The notes under the pieces: generated by a model
Databases searched by the model: none
What the model was told of the DNA's origin: nothing
What the model saw: the letters and a program-made list of their open reading frames with translations, nothing else
Program-made: the position numbers and the translations under genes
In this document: positions 9,398-19,193 of the stretch, one piece after another
How positions within the stretch are numbered: position 1 is the stretch's first letter
Layout of the letters: every line of letters begins with the position of its first letter
Assembly: GCF_902506195.1 (NCBI RefSeq)
Contig: NZ_LR732817.1
Location: forward strand, 1,626,909-1,690,908
From: Citricoccus sp. K5
Lineage (GTDB): Bacteria > Actinomycetota > Actinomycetes > Actinomycetales > Micrococcaceae
Length of the DNA: 64,000 nt
Reading direction: 5' to 3'

Positions 9398-9471
9398 GCT
9401 GCGGTGGGTGTCCCGCCGGCCATGCTCCTCACCCTCTGGGTCGGGGCGGCCGGTGCTTGGGACGGTCGGGC

Positions 9472-10728
<1,257 letters not shown>

Positions 10729-11074
10729 TCAATACCTTTCGTACGGGCATCCCGGAGGGCCCCTAACGGTCAACACCACTATGACCCTGTCAAATCCGCT
10801 GGAACTGCACCCGGACGCCACGGGATGACGATCCCGTACTTCCGGACCCGCGGACGCAGGGTCTTCATGTGGTCAACGACCCCCCTGGCACTTTTGTTCC
10901 CGTCTCACCGATTTTCCCGCACCCCGACGTGTTGTCGGAGATTCGGCGGGCGGAGGGATGTTAACGAGAGCCGGGGTCGGCCCCGCCGATTATGCCACGG
11001 CAATCACCGGACCGGCGCATCAGCGCCCGCCGCGCGCCGCCCCACATCACCCGGTCGGCTCCGGATACGCGGTG
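10729..11074. other. 346-base intergenic region upstream of rpoD
   Basis: It lies between the rpoD start and the stop of the DUF4192 gene, both on the minus strand. A TTGACA hexamer on the minus strand (10788-10793) is a possible -35 for rpoD, but the matching -10 is poor. No convincing ORF, tRNA or strong hairpin is seen. A run of C and T bases around 10870-10930 has no evident role. Confidence 0.35.
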
Positions 11075-12340
11075 TCAGCTCGTCCTGCGGGCCGTGGCCG
11101 ACCATGCGGTCTCGCGCCGGGCCGCCCAGCCGGACAGCATCCCCCGGTCCACGATCTCGCCCAGCAGTTGTCCCAGCGGGTAGTCCGGGTCCTCGTGCCG
11201 GCACTCGAGCAGGATCCTGCCAGCGGCAGAACCACGGCCCCTCGCCCATTCGACCCAGGCCGCCAGGCACCGCAGAGCCGACGCCACCGGTCCGGCGGCC
11301 TCCGACAGCAGGCCTGTGCAGGCGTTCTTGAGGTGGGCGATGCGCTCCCAATCCGGCGCGCGGCGGCTGGCGGCGAGGACGACGGAGGAATAGAGCACTC
11401 CGTTGACCTCGCGGGGTTCGGCCTCGAAGGCCAACGACGCCTCGATGGGCAGGGTACCGATCCAGGCGGCGCCGGACAGGGCCCGTTCCAGCGTGAAGCT
11501 CGCGGCGGCGAGGAGGCAATCCCGCCACTCGACCAGGAGCAGCCCGGCCATGAGGACGGCTCTCTCGGTCGGCTGCTCCGGGAGCCCCTCGCCCGCCAGG
11601 ACCCGCTCCCAGGCCGCAAGCCAGTACACCAGTTCCTCGAGGTCCTCGGCCTCATCATCGGCGCTGGCCCCGAGGCCGATCTCCCGGATGTTCCGCAGCG
11701 CCCAGGCGAGCTCCACGGAGAAGTCCTCCGCGGCGGGCGGCAGCCCACTGCCCACCGGTTCCTCCTCCACCACGGACCCCTCCACGATCAGGGAGGCGTT
11801 GACGACGCTGGTCTCGACCCAGGATGCCGGTGAACCATGGCCGGAACACGATCCCGGGGCTGGACAGTCCACGTGCCACAGGCGTCCCCTGGCCACCAAC
11901 CAGAGTTCCATCAGGGGCAGGCCGACCTCACTGAGTTCGCGTTCCAATGCGGCTGCCAGCAGGCGGTCCGACTCGCCGGTCGGATCCTCCTCGACCTGCC
12001 GGTCGTCAGCATCGCGGTCGTCAGCATCACGGAAGAGCACGGCCACACAGCCGTCCGCTCGCTGGTCCCGGGCCAGGTGTCCGGCGAACTGGTGGGCATA
12101 GGCCGAGTGGTCCGCCCAGGTCCTCACCGTCCCGGGGTCCCAGTCGCAACGCAGGACGGCACCGAGGTTCCGGCCGGTCATGCTGATGGCCGCGAGGCTG
12201 TTGCGGGGCGGAAAGCCCATGGTGTGCTGGATATAGCTGATCAGATCGGCCACTCCGGCGGCCTTGACCGGGGCGGAGATCGAGACCGGCAAGCCGGGAC
12301 GGACACGGTCGTCGGGGAGGTCTGTGTGCATGGCCTCCAC
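11075..12340 (-). CDS. DUF4192 domain-containing protein
   Basis: A 421-residue protein of the actinobacterial DUF4192 family, whose function is not known. The N-terminal block ADLISYIQHTMGFPPRNSLAAISM and the later CVAVLFRDADD are characteristic. The C-terminal half is helical and Ala/Leu-rich with EWARGRGSAAGRILLECR near the end, and no catalytic motif stands out. The start is a GTG at 12340 with a purine-rich site just upstream; an ATG three codons on is an alternative. It lies downstream of the PAC2 gene with a hairpin in the 86-base gap, so expression of the two may differ. Proteins of this family often sit near rpoD, as here. Confidence 0.85.
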   Translation of the reverse strand: MEAMHTDLPDDRVRPGLPVSISAPVKAAGVADLISYIQHTMGFPPRNSLAAISMTGRNLGAVLRCDWDPGTVRTWADHSAYAHQFAGHLARDQRADGCVAVLFRDADDRDADDRQVEEDPTGESDRLLAAALERELSEVGLPLMELWLVARGRLWHVDCPAPGSCSGHGSPASWVETSVVNASLIVEGSVVEEEPVGSGLPPAAEDFSVELAWALRNIREIGLGASADDEAEDLEELVYWLAAWERVLAGEGLPEQPTERAVLMAGLLLVEWRDCLLAAASFTLERALSGAAWIGTLPIEASLAFEAEPREVNGVLYSSVVLAASRRAPDWERIAHLKNACTGLLSEAAGPVASALRCLAAWVEWARGRGSAAGRILLECRHEDPDYPLGQLLGEIVDRGMLSGWAARRETAWSATARRTS

Positions 12341-12367
12341 GCTTCCGTCTCCCTGCCGGACACGGAA

Positions 12368-12401
12368 CCGCCCACAACCCCGGCTGTGGGGCTGTGGGCG
12401 G
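12368..12401. terminator. Hairpin between PAC2 and DUF4192 genes
   Basis: A 14-bp stem with one mismatch (12368-12381 with 12388-12401) and a 6-base loop. On the minus strand, which carries both flanking genes, no U-tract follows, so it may be an attenuator or RNA-processing site rather than a full terminator. Confidence 0.5.
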
Positions 12402-12426
12402 TCTCTGCCGGGTGTGGAGTAGCGGT

Positions 12427-13494
12427 CTACTCCTCGCGGCGGCTGTTCGGCTCCTCCGCCGGACCGTCCTGTGGGCCCTCTGGGGCGGCAGCTTCCTCGG
12501 GGCCCTCAGGGCCCACACCAGCGTCCCCGTCCTCCGGTCGCACGCCCCCGCCGGCGTCCAACGCATGGCGCGGCTGGCTCTGCAGGTATTCCTCGACGGC
12601 CGCGCCCAGCTCCTCGGCATCGGGGACCTGCTCGTCTGGACCCACCAACAGGGAGCGGCCGGCCCCCGGCGAGTTCTGGTCGAAATTCTTCTCCAGGCCC
12701 TCCACCATGGCGGTGACCTCACGCGAGGAGCCGGTCTGGCGGTCGAGCTCCCGGTCCACCTCGCGGCCCCGTTCGCGCAACTCCTCGGTGGGGAGCATGA
12801 GACCCAGGGCGGCCCCGACGTATTCCAGCGCGGCGACGGCGGCCTGGGGGTAGGCGGCATCGTTGAGGTAGTGCGGGACGTGGAGGGTGTATCCGGTCGT
12901 TCCGCGGTTGTTCTCGTCCAGTCGCAACTCGAGCAGCTGGCCCACGCCGGACACCATGCGTGCCTGGGGGCTCCAGGTGGACAGGCCCGCCACCAACTCG
13001 TCGCGGTTCCCATGGGCCGTCACGCCGAGGGGCCGGGTGTGCGGCACGGGCATGGGCACGGCATCGATCAGGGCCACGAGCTTGACGTCCAGCTTCTCCA
13101 CCAGGAACAGCACCGAGGAGACGAAACGCTCCCACTGGTAGTCCGGTTCGGGGCCGGACAGCAGCAGGAAGGGCCGGCCCAGGGAGTCGGAGACCAGGTG
13201 CAGCTGCAACCGGGGTGACTGGTAGTCGCGGAAGCGCTCGCCGTCGAACGTGATCTGCGGCCGGCGTGAGCGGTAGTCGATCAGCTGGTCCGCGTCATAG
13301 CTGGCCAGCAGCTTGTGGTCCAACGAGTCGAAGACGGTGGTCCGCACCTGTTCGGAGAGGTGACCGGCATCCATGTGCCCGCCGAAGACGGCCAGCATGC
13401 CCAGGCCACGCAGCGCGGTGGCACCGTCGAAGCCACCGGCCAACAGGTCGCGGCCGGCCGGCTCGAGCGAAAACAGCGTGGTGGGATCCTGCAT
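12427..13494 (-). CDS. PAC2 family protein
   Basis: A 355-residue PAC2-fold protein. In eukaryotes and archaea this fold is found in proteasome assembly chaperones; actinobacteria carry several homologues of uncertain role, and some connection with the actinobacterial proteasome is only conjecture. The N-terminal FDGATALRGLGMLAVFGG and the HTRPLGVTAHGN segment around residue 155 are typical. The last 60 residues are Pro/Glu/Gly-rich and look disordered. The start is the ATG at 13494. It precedes the DUF4192 gene on the same strand and is divergent from pepA. Confidence 0.85.
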   Translation of the reverse strand: MQDPTTLFSLEPAGRDLLAGGFDGATALRGLGMLAVFGGHMDAGHLSEQVRTTVFDSLDHKLLASYDADQLIDYRSRRPQITFDGERFRDYQSPRLQLHLVSDSLGRPFLLLSGPEPDYQWERFVSSVLFLVEKLDVKLVALIDAVPMPVPHTRPLGVTAHGNRDELVAGLSTWSPQARMVSGVGQLLELRLDENNRGTTGYTLHVPHYLNDAAYPQAAVAALEYVGAALGLMLPTEELRERGREVDRELDRQTGSSREVTAMVEGLEKNFDQNSPGAGRSLLVGPDEQVPDAEELGAAVEEYLQSQPRHALDAGGGVRPEDGDAGVGPEGPEEAAAPEGPQDGPAEEPNSRREE

Positions 13495-13670
13495 GGTGCG
13501 TCCTTCCGGTGCCTCGGGTCAGGGGGCAGTGCATCGGGGCCGGGCCAGGCCAGCGGCTCCGGCCCTGTTGGTGATACCAACGTACTGTGGCCTGCGCGTA
13601 TTCCGTGGCTAGGATCGAGGCAGAACGGATCAACCACCCACGACCATTGCCACCGAGGGGAACCACCCAC

Positions 13671-15245
13671 GTGATCAACTATTTCAGCCCTGTCCTGACC
13701 GCCATCGGACCCAAGCTGTCCCAGAACAGCAAGAATGCCGCCTCGGCCCTGGTCGTCGGCGTCTGCTCCACCGATGACGGGCCGGTGCTGTTGCCGAACC
13801 CGCTTCCCGACGCCGGCGCGCGCGCCCTGGCGGATTCGCTCGAGGCACTCGGCGTCACGGGTGCCGCCGACGAAGTCGTGCGGATCCCGGGGCTGGATCC
13901 CCTGCCGTTCCCCCTGCTGGTGCTGACCGGCGTCGGCCGGATCACCGGCGAGCCGGGCGCGGGGGTGTCCACCGAGGCCTTGCGCCGAGCCTCCGGGGCA
14001 GCCGTCCGCCAGCTCTCGGGGACCCCGTCCGTTGCCCTGGGCCTGCCGGCCGAGACCCCCGAGTTGCTGGGTGCGGTCGCCGAGGGAGCCGCCCTGGCCG
14101 CCTACTCGTTCACCGCCTTCCGGTCGGCCGAGGCCCGGGAGAAGGCGAAGAACCCGGTGGAGCACGCCGCCGTCGTGACGTCCCTGAAGCCCAAGGTGAC
14201 CGGGCCGGTGCTGCAGCGCGCCGCCGTCGTGGGCCGCGCGGTCCGTGCGACCCGGGACCTGGTCAACACGCCCCCGTCCCACCTGTTCCCGGCGTCCTTC
14301 GCCGAGGAGGTGGCCGAGGCCGTGCGGAGCCTGCCGATCAAGGTCACTGTGTGGGATGAGAAGAAGCTGGAGAAGGACGGATTCGGCGGCATCCTCAACG
14401 TCGGCAAGGGCTCCACGCGCCCACCACGGCTGGTCAAGCTCGAGTACACGCCGGCAGCGGCCGGCCGGAACGCCCCGCACATCGCCTTCGTCGGCAAGGG
14501 CATCACGTTCGATTCCGGCGGCCTGTCCCTGAAGCCGCCGACGTCCATGACGACGATGAAATCGGACATGGCCGGCGCGGCGACCGTGGCGACCGTGGTC
14601 GCCGCCGCGGCCGAACTCGAACTGCCCGTCAAGGTCACCGGTTGGCTGTGCATGGCCGAGAACATGCCCTCCGCCACGGCCCAGCGCCCCTCCGACGTCA
14701 TCACGATGTACGGCGGCAAGACGGTCGAGGTCATGAACACCGACGCCGAGGGCCGCCTGGTGATGGCCGACGGGCTGGTGGCCGCGACCGATGAGACGCC
14801 GGACGCGGTGATCGACATCGCGACCCTCACCGGCGCGCAGATGATCGCCCTCGGCAACCGGACCACCGGGGTGATGGGCACGGAGGACCTGCGCACCGAC
14901 CTCGTGGCCGCGGCCGACGCCAGCGGGGAGACCGCCTGGGCCATGCCGATCCCGGAGGACCAGCGGGCCTCGCTGGACTCCACGGTCGCGGACCTGTCCA
15001 ATGTGGGCGACCGGTTCGGCGGGATGATGACGGCAGCCGCCTTCCTGCGGGAGTTCGTCGACGCCGGCCGCGCCCCCGGGGCGGCCGGGGCCGAGCCCAC
15101 TCCCTGGGCCCACCTGGACATCGCCGGCCCATCCTTCAACGACTCCGGCGCCTATGGCTACACACCCAAGGACGCCACCGGCGTCATGGTCCGGACCCTG
15201 GTGGCCTTCCTCGAACGACGTGCCGGTCTGCCGCGCGGGAAGTAG
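13671..15245 (+). CDS. pepA: Leucyl aminopeptidase (M17 family, PepA)
   Basis: A 524-residue di-zinc aminopeptidase that removes N-terminal residues from peptides in the cytoplasm. The catalytic C-terminal domain has GKGITFDSGGLSLKP (metal and substrate binding) and the family signature NTDAEGRL at about residues 356-363. The N-terminal 170 residues form the usual macro-like domain. The GTG at 13671 is chosen as the start because GAGGGG lies about 10 bases before it; the open frame upstream (to 13587) begins in promoter-like sequence. TAGGAT at 13610-13615 is a candidate -10, giving a leader of about 50 bases. Confidence 0.94.
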   Translation: MINYFSPVLTAIGPKLSQNSKNAASALVVGVCSTDDGPVLLPNPLPDAGARALADSLEALGVTGAADEVVRIPGLDPLPFPLLVLTGVGRITGEPGAGVSTEALRRASGAAVRQLSGTPSVALGLPAETPELLGAVAEGAALAAYSFTAFRSAEAREKAKNPVEHAAVVTSLKPKVTGPVLQRAAVVGRAVRATRDLVNTPPSHLFPASFAEEVAEAVRSLPIKVTVWDEKKLEKDGFGGILNVGKGSTRPPRLVKLEYTPAAAGRNAPHIAFVGKGITFDSGGLSLKPPTSMTTMKSDMAGAATVATVVAAAAELELPVKVTGWLCMAENMPSATAQRPSDVITMYGGKTVEVMNTDAEGRLVMADGLVAATDETPDAVIDIATLTGAQMIALGNRTTGVMGTEDLRTDLVAAADASGETAWAMPIPEDQRASLDSTVADLSNVGDRFGGMMTAAAFLREFVDAGRAPGAAGAEPTPWAHLDIAGPSFNDSGAYGYTPKDATGVMVRTLVAFLERRAGLPRGK

Positions 15246-15266
15246 AAGGCAGTGGTCCCGTGCGGC

Positions 15267-15272
15267 TAAGGT
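15267..15272 (+). promoter_or_regulatory. Candidate -10 of lpd promoter
   Basis: TAAGGT lies about 95 bases before the lpd start, followed by AAAA. Transcription from here would include the two inverted repeats at 15292-15347 in the leader. Confidence 0.4.
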
Positions 15273-15291
15273 AAAACCCAGGCATCACAGC

Positions 15292-15347
15292 GACGATCCC
15301 GACGGGATCGTCACCCAACCCCGAAGGGTGCCGGAGACCCTGGCACC
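15292..15347 (+). promoter_or_regulatory. Two inverted repeats in the lpd leader
   Basis: The first repeat has perfect 10-base arms (15292-15301 and 15303-15312, GACGATCCCG and its complement) with one base between, so it reads as an almost continuous operator palindrome. The second has GGTGCC (15327-15332) facing GGCACC (15342-15347). Both lie downstream of the candidate -10 and upstream of the ribosome binding site. Confidence 0.5.
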
Positions 15348-15367
15348 TGATTGTGAGGAGCACCATC

Positions 15368-16747
15368 GTGGCCGAAGAGGCAACCGCCCAGGAATTCGAC
15401 GTACTCATCCTCGGCGGTGGCTCCGCCGGCTATGCCGCCGCGCTGCGGTCTGTCCAATACGGGATGACCGTGGGACTGATCGAGAAGGCCAAGCTGGGTG
15501 GCACCTGCCTGCACTGGGGCTGCATCCCGACGAAGGCGTACCTGCATGCCGCCGAGCTGGCCGACGACGCCCGCAACTCCGCGAAGTACGGCGTCCACAC
15601 GACCCTCGAGTCCGTGGACATGGCCGGGGTGAAGTCCTACAAGGACGGGATCGTCGCCGGCAAGTACAAGGGCCTCACCGGCCTGCTGAAGATGCGCAAG
15701 GTCCAGGTCATCGAGGGTGAGGGCAAGCTCGTCTCCCAGAACCAGATCGAGGTCGGTGGGACCCGCTACACCGGGAAGAACATCATCCTGGCGTCCGGCT
15801 CCGAGGCCAAGACCTTCGGCCTGCCGATCGGCGGCAAGATCATGACCTCCACCGAGGCCCTTGAGCTCGACTACACCCCGAAGTCCGCCATCATCCTCGG
15901 TGGCGGCGTCATCGGGTCCGAGTTCGCCTCCGCCTGGAACTCGTTCGGTGTGGACGTCACCATCATCGAGGGCCTGGACCACCTGGTCCCGAACGAGGAT
16001 CCGGAGATCATCAAGATCCTGGAGCGCGAGTTCAAGAAGAAGGGCATCAAGTCAAACCTGGGCACCTTCTTCGAGAAGGTCGAGGAGACCGGGGACGGCG
16101 TCAAGGTCACCCTGGCGGACGGCAAGGAGTTCACCGCGGAGGTCTGCCTCGTCGCAGTGGGTCGCGGCCCGGTCACCCAGGGCCTGGGCTACGAGGAACA
16201 GGGCATCCCCATGGACCGGGGCTTCGTCATCACCAATGAGCGCCTGCACACCGGGGTGGGCAACATCTACGCCATCGGTGACATCGTCCCCGGCGTCCAG
16301 CTGGCACACCGCGGTTACCAGCAGGGTCACTTCGTGGCCGAGGAGATCGCCGGCAACAACCCCATCATCGTCGAGGACGTGAACATCCCCAAGGTGACCT
16401 TCACCGAACCGGAGATCATGTCCGTGGGCTACTCCGAGTCCAATGCCAAGGAGAAGTTCGGGGAGTCCAACGTGGAGACCACCACCTACAACCTGGCCGG
16501 CAACGGCAAGTCGTCCATCCTCGGCACCGGGGGCATCATCAAGATGGTCCGTCAGAAGAACGGGCCGATCGTCGGAGTCCACGGCATCGGCAAGCGCATC
16601 AGCGAGCAGATCGGTGAATCTCAGCTGATCGTCAACTGGGAGGCCTACCCGGAGGACGTGGCCGCCTTCGTCCACGCGCACCCGACCCAGAACGAATCCC
16701 TCGGCGAAGCCGCGATGGCCCTGAACGGCCACCCGCTGCACGGCTGA
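15368..16747 (+). CDS. lpdA: Dihydrolipoyl dehydrogenase (E3)
   Basis: The flavoprotein E3 of 2-oxo acid dehydrogenase complexes reoxidises dihydrolipoyl groups with NAD+. The FAD-binding [13 protein letters not shown] is near the N-terminus. The redox disulfide is Cys47/Cys52 in [13 protein letters not shown], the NAD-binding motif [14 protein letters not shown] is in the middle, and the active-site His is in [14 protein letters not shown] near the C-terminus. The GTG at 15368 (459 residues) is preferred over the GTG at 15353 because GAGGAG sits 8-14 bases before it. It is followed by sucB after 103 bases that contain a GC-rich hairpin. Confidence 0.95.
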   Translation: MAEEATAQEFDVLILGGGSAGYAAALRSVQYGMTVGLIEKAKLGGTCLHWGCIPTKAYLHAAELADDARNSAKYGVHTTLESVDMAGVKSYKDGIVAGKYKGLTGLLKMRKVQVIEGEGKLVSQNQIEVGGTRYTGKNIILASGSEAKTFGLPIGGKIMTSTEALELDYTPKSAIILGGGVIGSEFASAWNSFGVDVTIIEGLDHLVPNEDPEIIKILEREFKKKGIKSNLGTFFEKVEETGDGVKVTLADGKEFTAEVCLVAVGRGPVTQGLGYEEQGIPMDRGFVITNERLHTGVGNIYAIGDIVPGVQLAHRGYQQGHFVAEEIAGNNPIIVEDVNIPKVTFTEPEIMSVGYSESNAKEKFGESNVETTTYNLAGNGKSSILGTGGIIKMVRQKNGPIVGVHGIGKRISEQIGESQLIVNWEAYPEDVAAFVHAHPTQNESLGEAAMALNGHPLHG

Positions 16748-16768
16748 CAGCACCCCAGAACAGCAACC

Positions 16769-16792
16769 GGCCGGCCCCGCCAGGGGTCGGCC
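16769..16792 (+). terminator. GC-rich hairpin between lpdA and sucB
   Basis: A 10-bp stem with one G-T wobble (16769-16778 with 16783-16792) around the loop GCCA. No U-tract follows, so it may be a weak terminator or a processing or stability element that sets E3 and E2 levels apart. Confidence 0.45.
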
Positions 16793-16850
16793 ACCAACCA
16801 TCGTCACGCCGGCAGGCAGCCGGCACGCACTTGAGGAGAAACGGGACGAC

Positions 16851-18731
16851 ATGTCTGAAACCGTGAACCTGCCGGCCCTTGGTGAATCCGTCACCGAAGG
16901 CACCGTCACCCGCTGGCTGAAGGAGGTCGGCGACGAGGTCGCCGTCGACGAGCCCTTGGTGGAAGTCTCCACCGACAAGGTGGACACCGAGATCCCGTCC
17001 CCCGTGGCCGGCATTCTCGAGGAGATCCTGGTCCAGGAGGACGAGACCGTGGAGGTCGACGCCCCGCTGGCACGTATCGGTTCCGGCTCCGGCGGCGGCT
17101 CGTCCGACGACGCTCCGGCCGCCGCTGAGTCCGACGCGGAGGAGCCCACTGAGTCCGACGCTGATGCCTCCACCGAGGAACCCGCCGAGGCCCCGGCCAA
17201 CGACGAGGCCGGCGACAGCAGCACCGACGGACAGGAGCTCTCCTCCGAGCAGGTCGCCGCCGAGGACGCTGAGGAACAGGGCTCCGGCGAGTCGACCGAG
17301 GTCACCCTGCCCGCTCTCGGCGAGTCCGTCACCGAGGGCACCGTCACCCGCTGGCTGAAGGAGATCGGCGACGACGTCGAGGTCGACGAGCCCCTGCTGG
17401 AGGTCTCCACCGACAAGGTGGACACCGAGATTCCCTCCCCCGTGGCCGGCAAGTTGCAGGAGATCAAGGTCCAGGAGGACGAGACCGTCGAGGTCGGTGC
17501 AGTCCTGGCCCTCGTCGGTTCCGGTTCCGGCGGCGGTTCGACCGCCGAGGACAAGCCGGCGGAACCCGCAGAGGAGAAGACCGAGAAGTCGGAAGCGAAG
17601 GTCGAGTCGAAGTCCGAGGACACGTCTGCGGAGAAGTCCGAGGACACTGGCTCGGACAAGGCAGAGCAGACCGAGTCCGCTCCGGCTCCGAGCTCTGAGC
17701 AGAAGCAGGAGAAGCCGGCACCGTCCGCTTCCGACTCCACGCCGGCCCCCTCGGCCCAGGCTTCGGCCCCGGGCGAGGGCTATGTCACGCCGCTCGTGCG
17801 CCGACTGGCCCAGCAGAACGATGTGGACCTGTCCACCGTGGTGGGCACCGGCGTCGGTGGCCGCATCCGCAAGCAGGATGTCCTGGTGGCCGCAGAGGCA
17901 GCCAAGGCCAAGCAGTCCGACTCCGCACCGGCCCAGGCGGCCCAGGCCGCCCCGTCGGCAGCAGCCTCGGCTCCGGCCGCCGCTGCCGCCAGCACCGTGG
18001 ACCCGGCCAAGCGCGGCACCTCTGAAAAGGCCCCGCGCATCCGCCAGACCATCGCCAAGCGCATGCGGGAGTCCCTGGACGTCTCGGCCCAGCTGACGCA
18101 GGTCCACGAGATCGACATGACCCGCATCGTGGCACTGCGAGGCAAGGCCAAGGTCGGTTTCCAGCAGAAGAACGGCGTGAAGCTCACCTACCTGCCCTTC
18201 ATCACCCAGGCCACGGCCGAGGCGCTGAAGCAGCACCCCAAGCTGAATGCCGAATTCAACGTGGAGACCTCGGAGATCACGTACCACGATTCCGAGGACA
18301 TCGCGATCGCCGTGGACACGGACAAGGGCTTGTTCGTCCCCGTGATCAAGGACACCGGCTCGCTGAACCTGTCCGGGATCGCCGGAAAGATCGCCGATCT
18401 GGCCGATCGGACCCGGAACAACAAGATCTCCCCGGACGAGCTCAGCGGTGGGACCTTCTCCATCACCAACTTCGGTTCGGTGGGGGCCCTGTTCGACACC
18501 CCGATCATCAACCAGCCCAACGTGGCGATCCTGGGCGTGGGCACCATCGTCAAGCGGCCCATGGTCATCACCGATCCCGATGGCAATGACACCATCTCCA
18601 TCCGGCACATGATGTACCTGAGCCTGACGTACGACCACCGCCTCGTGGACGGTGCCGATGCCGGACGCTTCCTGCAGACCGTCAAGGCCCGCCTCGAGGC
18701 AGGCGAGTTCGCCCACGAGCTGGGGCTGTAG
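16851..18731 (+). CDS. sucB: 2-oxoglutarate dehydrogenase E2, dihydrolipoamide succinyltransferase with two lipoyl domains
   Basis: The 626-residue acyltransferase core of a 2-oxo acid dehydrogenase. Two nearly identical lipoyl domains (about residues 1-80 and 147-225) carry the lipoyl lysines Lys43 and Lys189, each in [13 protein letters not shown]. They are joined by long Glu/Ser/Ala-rich linkers. The E3-binding domain ([17 protein letters not shown]...GVGGRI) lies near residue 310. The catalytic domain ends with the active-site His in [12 protein letters not shown]. In many actinobacteria this protein serves both pyruvate and 2-oxoglutarate dehydrogenase; the sequence fits either, so the exact substrate is uncertain. 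Its lipoyl groups come from LipB and LipA, encoded about 2 kb downstream. GAGGAG lies just before the ATG. Confidence 0.93.
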   Translation: MSETVNLPALGESVTEGTVTRWLKEVGDEVAVDEPLVEVSTDKVDTEIPSPVAGILEEILVQEDETVEVDAPLARIGSGSGGGSSDDAPAAAESDAEEPTESDADASTEEPAEAPANDEAGDSSTDGQELSSEQVAAEDAEEQGSGESTEVTLPALGESVTEGTVTRWLKEIGDDVEVDEPLLEVSTDKVDTEIPSPVAGKLQEIKVQEDETVEVGAVLALVGSGSGGGSTAEDKPAEPAEEKTEKSEAKVESKSEDTSAEKSEDTGSDKAEQTESAPAPSSEQKQEKPAPSASDSTPAPSAQASAPGEGYVTPLVRRLAQQNDVDLSTVVGTGVGGRIRKQDVLVAAEAAKAKQSDSAPAQAAQAAPSAAASAPAAAAASTVDPAKRGTSEKAPRIRQTIAKRMRESLDVSAQLTQVHEIDMTRIVALRGKAKVGFQQKNGVKLTYLPFITQATAEALKQHPKLNAEFNVETSEITYHDSEDIAIAVDTDKGLFVPVIKDTGSLNLSGIAGKIADLADRTRNNKISPDELSGGTFSITNFGSVGALFDTPIINQPNVAILGVGTIVKRPMVITDPDGNDTISIRHMMYLSLTYDHRLVDGADAGRFLQTVKARLEAGEFAHELGL

Positions 18732-18734
18732 CCC

Positions 18735-19094
18735 GTGGAGGTCGTGACGGCTCTGTTCGTCGCCATCCACATCGTCTCCGCCGCCGCGATCGTCGGCGGG
18801 TGGCTGGCCCACTTCAAGAACCCGACCGTCACCAAGTCGCAGTGGTGGGGTTCCTGGGGAATGATCGTCTCCGGTCTGTTGCTGGCCGGCCTGGCTGAGA
18901 TGGGTGACGGGCCGGTGAACCACGCCAAGATCGGCGTCAAGCTGGTCGTCGGCCTGGGGGTCTTCATCACGGCTCTGCTGGGCCGGCGCAAGGAGAACAA
19001 GGGCGAGCCGGTCCCGACCGGGTTGGCCCACGCCACGGGCGGCCTCGGGTTGATCAACATCCTGATCGCCGTTCTGTGGCAGGACTACTCCTGA
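18735..19094 (+). CDS. Small integral membrane protein, unknown function
   Basis: A 119-residue protein with four likely membrane helices: residues about 5-23, 40-55, 68-84 and 98-114. The start GTG is 3 bases after the sucB stop, so it is in the sucB operon and probably translationally coupled. Charged loops such as GRRKENKGEP are short. No catalytic motif is visible and I do not recognise a named family. The transcript ends at the hairpin 19113-19148. Confidence 0.75.
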   Translation: MEVVTALFVAIHIVSAAAIVGGWLAHFKNPTVTKSQWWGSWGMIVSGLLLAGLAEMGDGPVNHAKIGVKLVVGLGVFITALLGRRKENKGEPVPTGLAHATGGLGLINILIAVLWQDYS

Positions 19095-19112
19095 TCCACG
19101 CCACGCACCGCT

Positions 19113-19148
19113 GAAGGCGGCCGACCGGTTCTTCGGTCGGCCGCCTTC
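19113..19148. terminator. Terminator after the sucB operon
   Basis: A perfect 15-bp stem (19113-19127 with 19134-19148) with a 6-base loop, followed by TCTGTCTCT. It lies between the convergent small membrane protein gene and the kinase gene and may serve both. Confidence 0.8.
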
Positions 19149-19193
19149 TCTGTCTCTGAGCGACCCGCCCCACCAGTCCGGGCGTCCGGCAGG

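Noticed and set aside
10729-11074. Small RNA or riboswitch upstream of rpoD
   Set aside because: No stable paired structure or conserved motif could be made out by eye.
16851-17520. Internal repeats in sucB as a possible DNA repeat element
   Set aside because: The repeats encode the two lipoyl domains and are explained by protein duplication.
16632-19031. 799-codon minus-strand frame opposite lpdA-sucB
   Set aside because: Leu/Gly/Val-rich mirror of repetitive sucB linkers; no start signal or motif.
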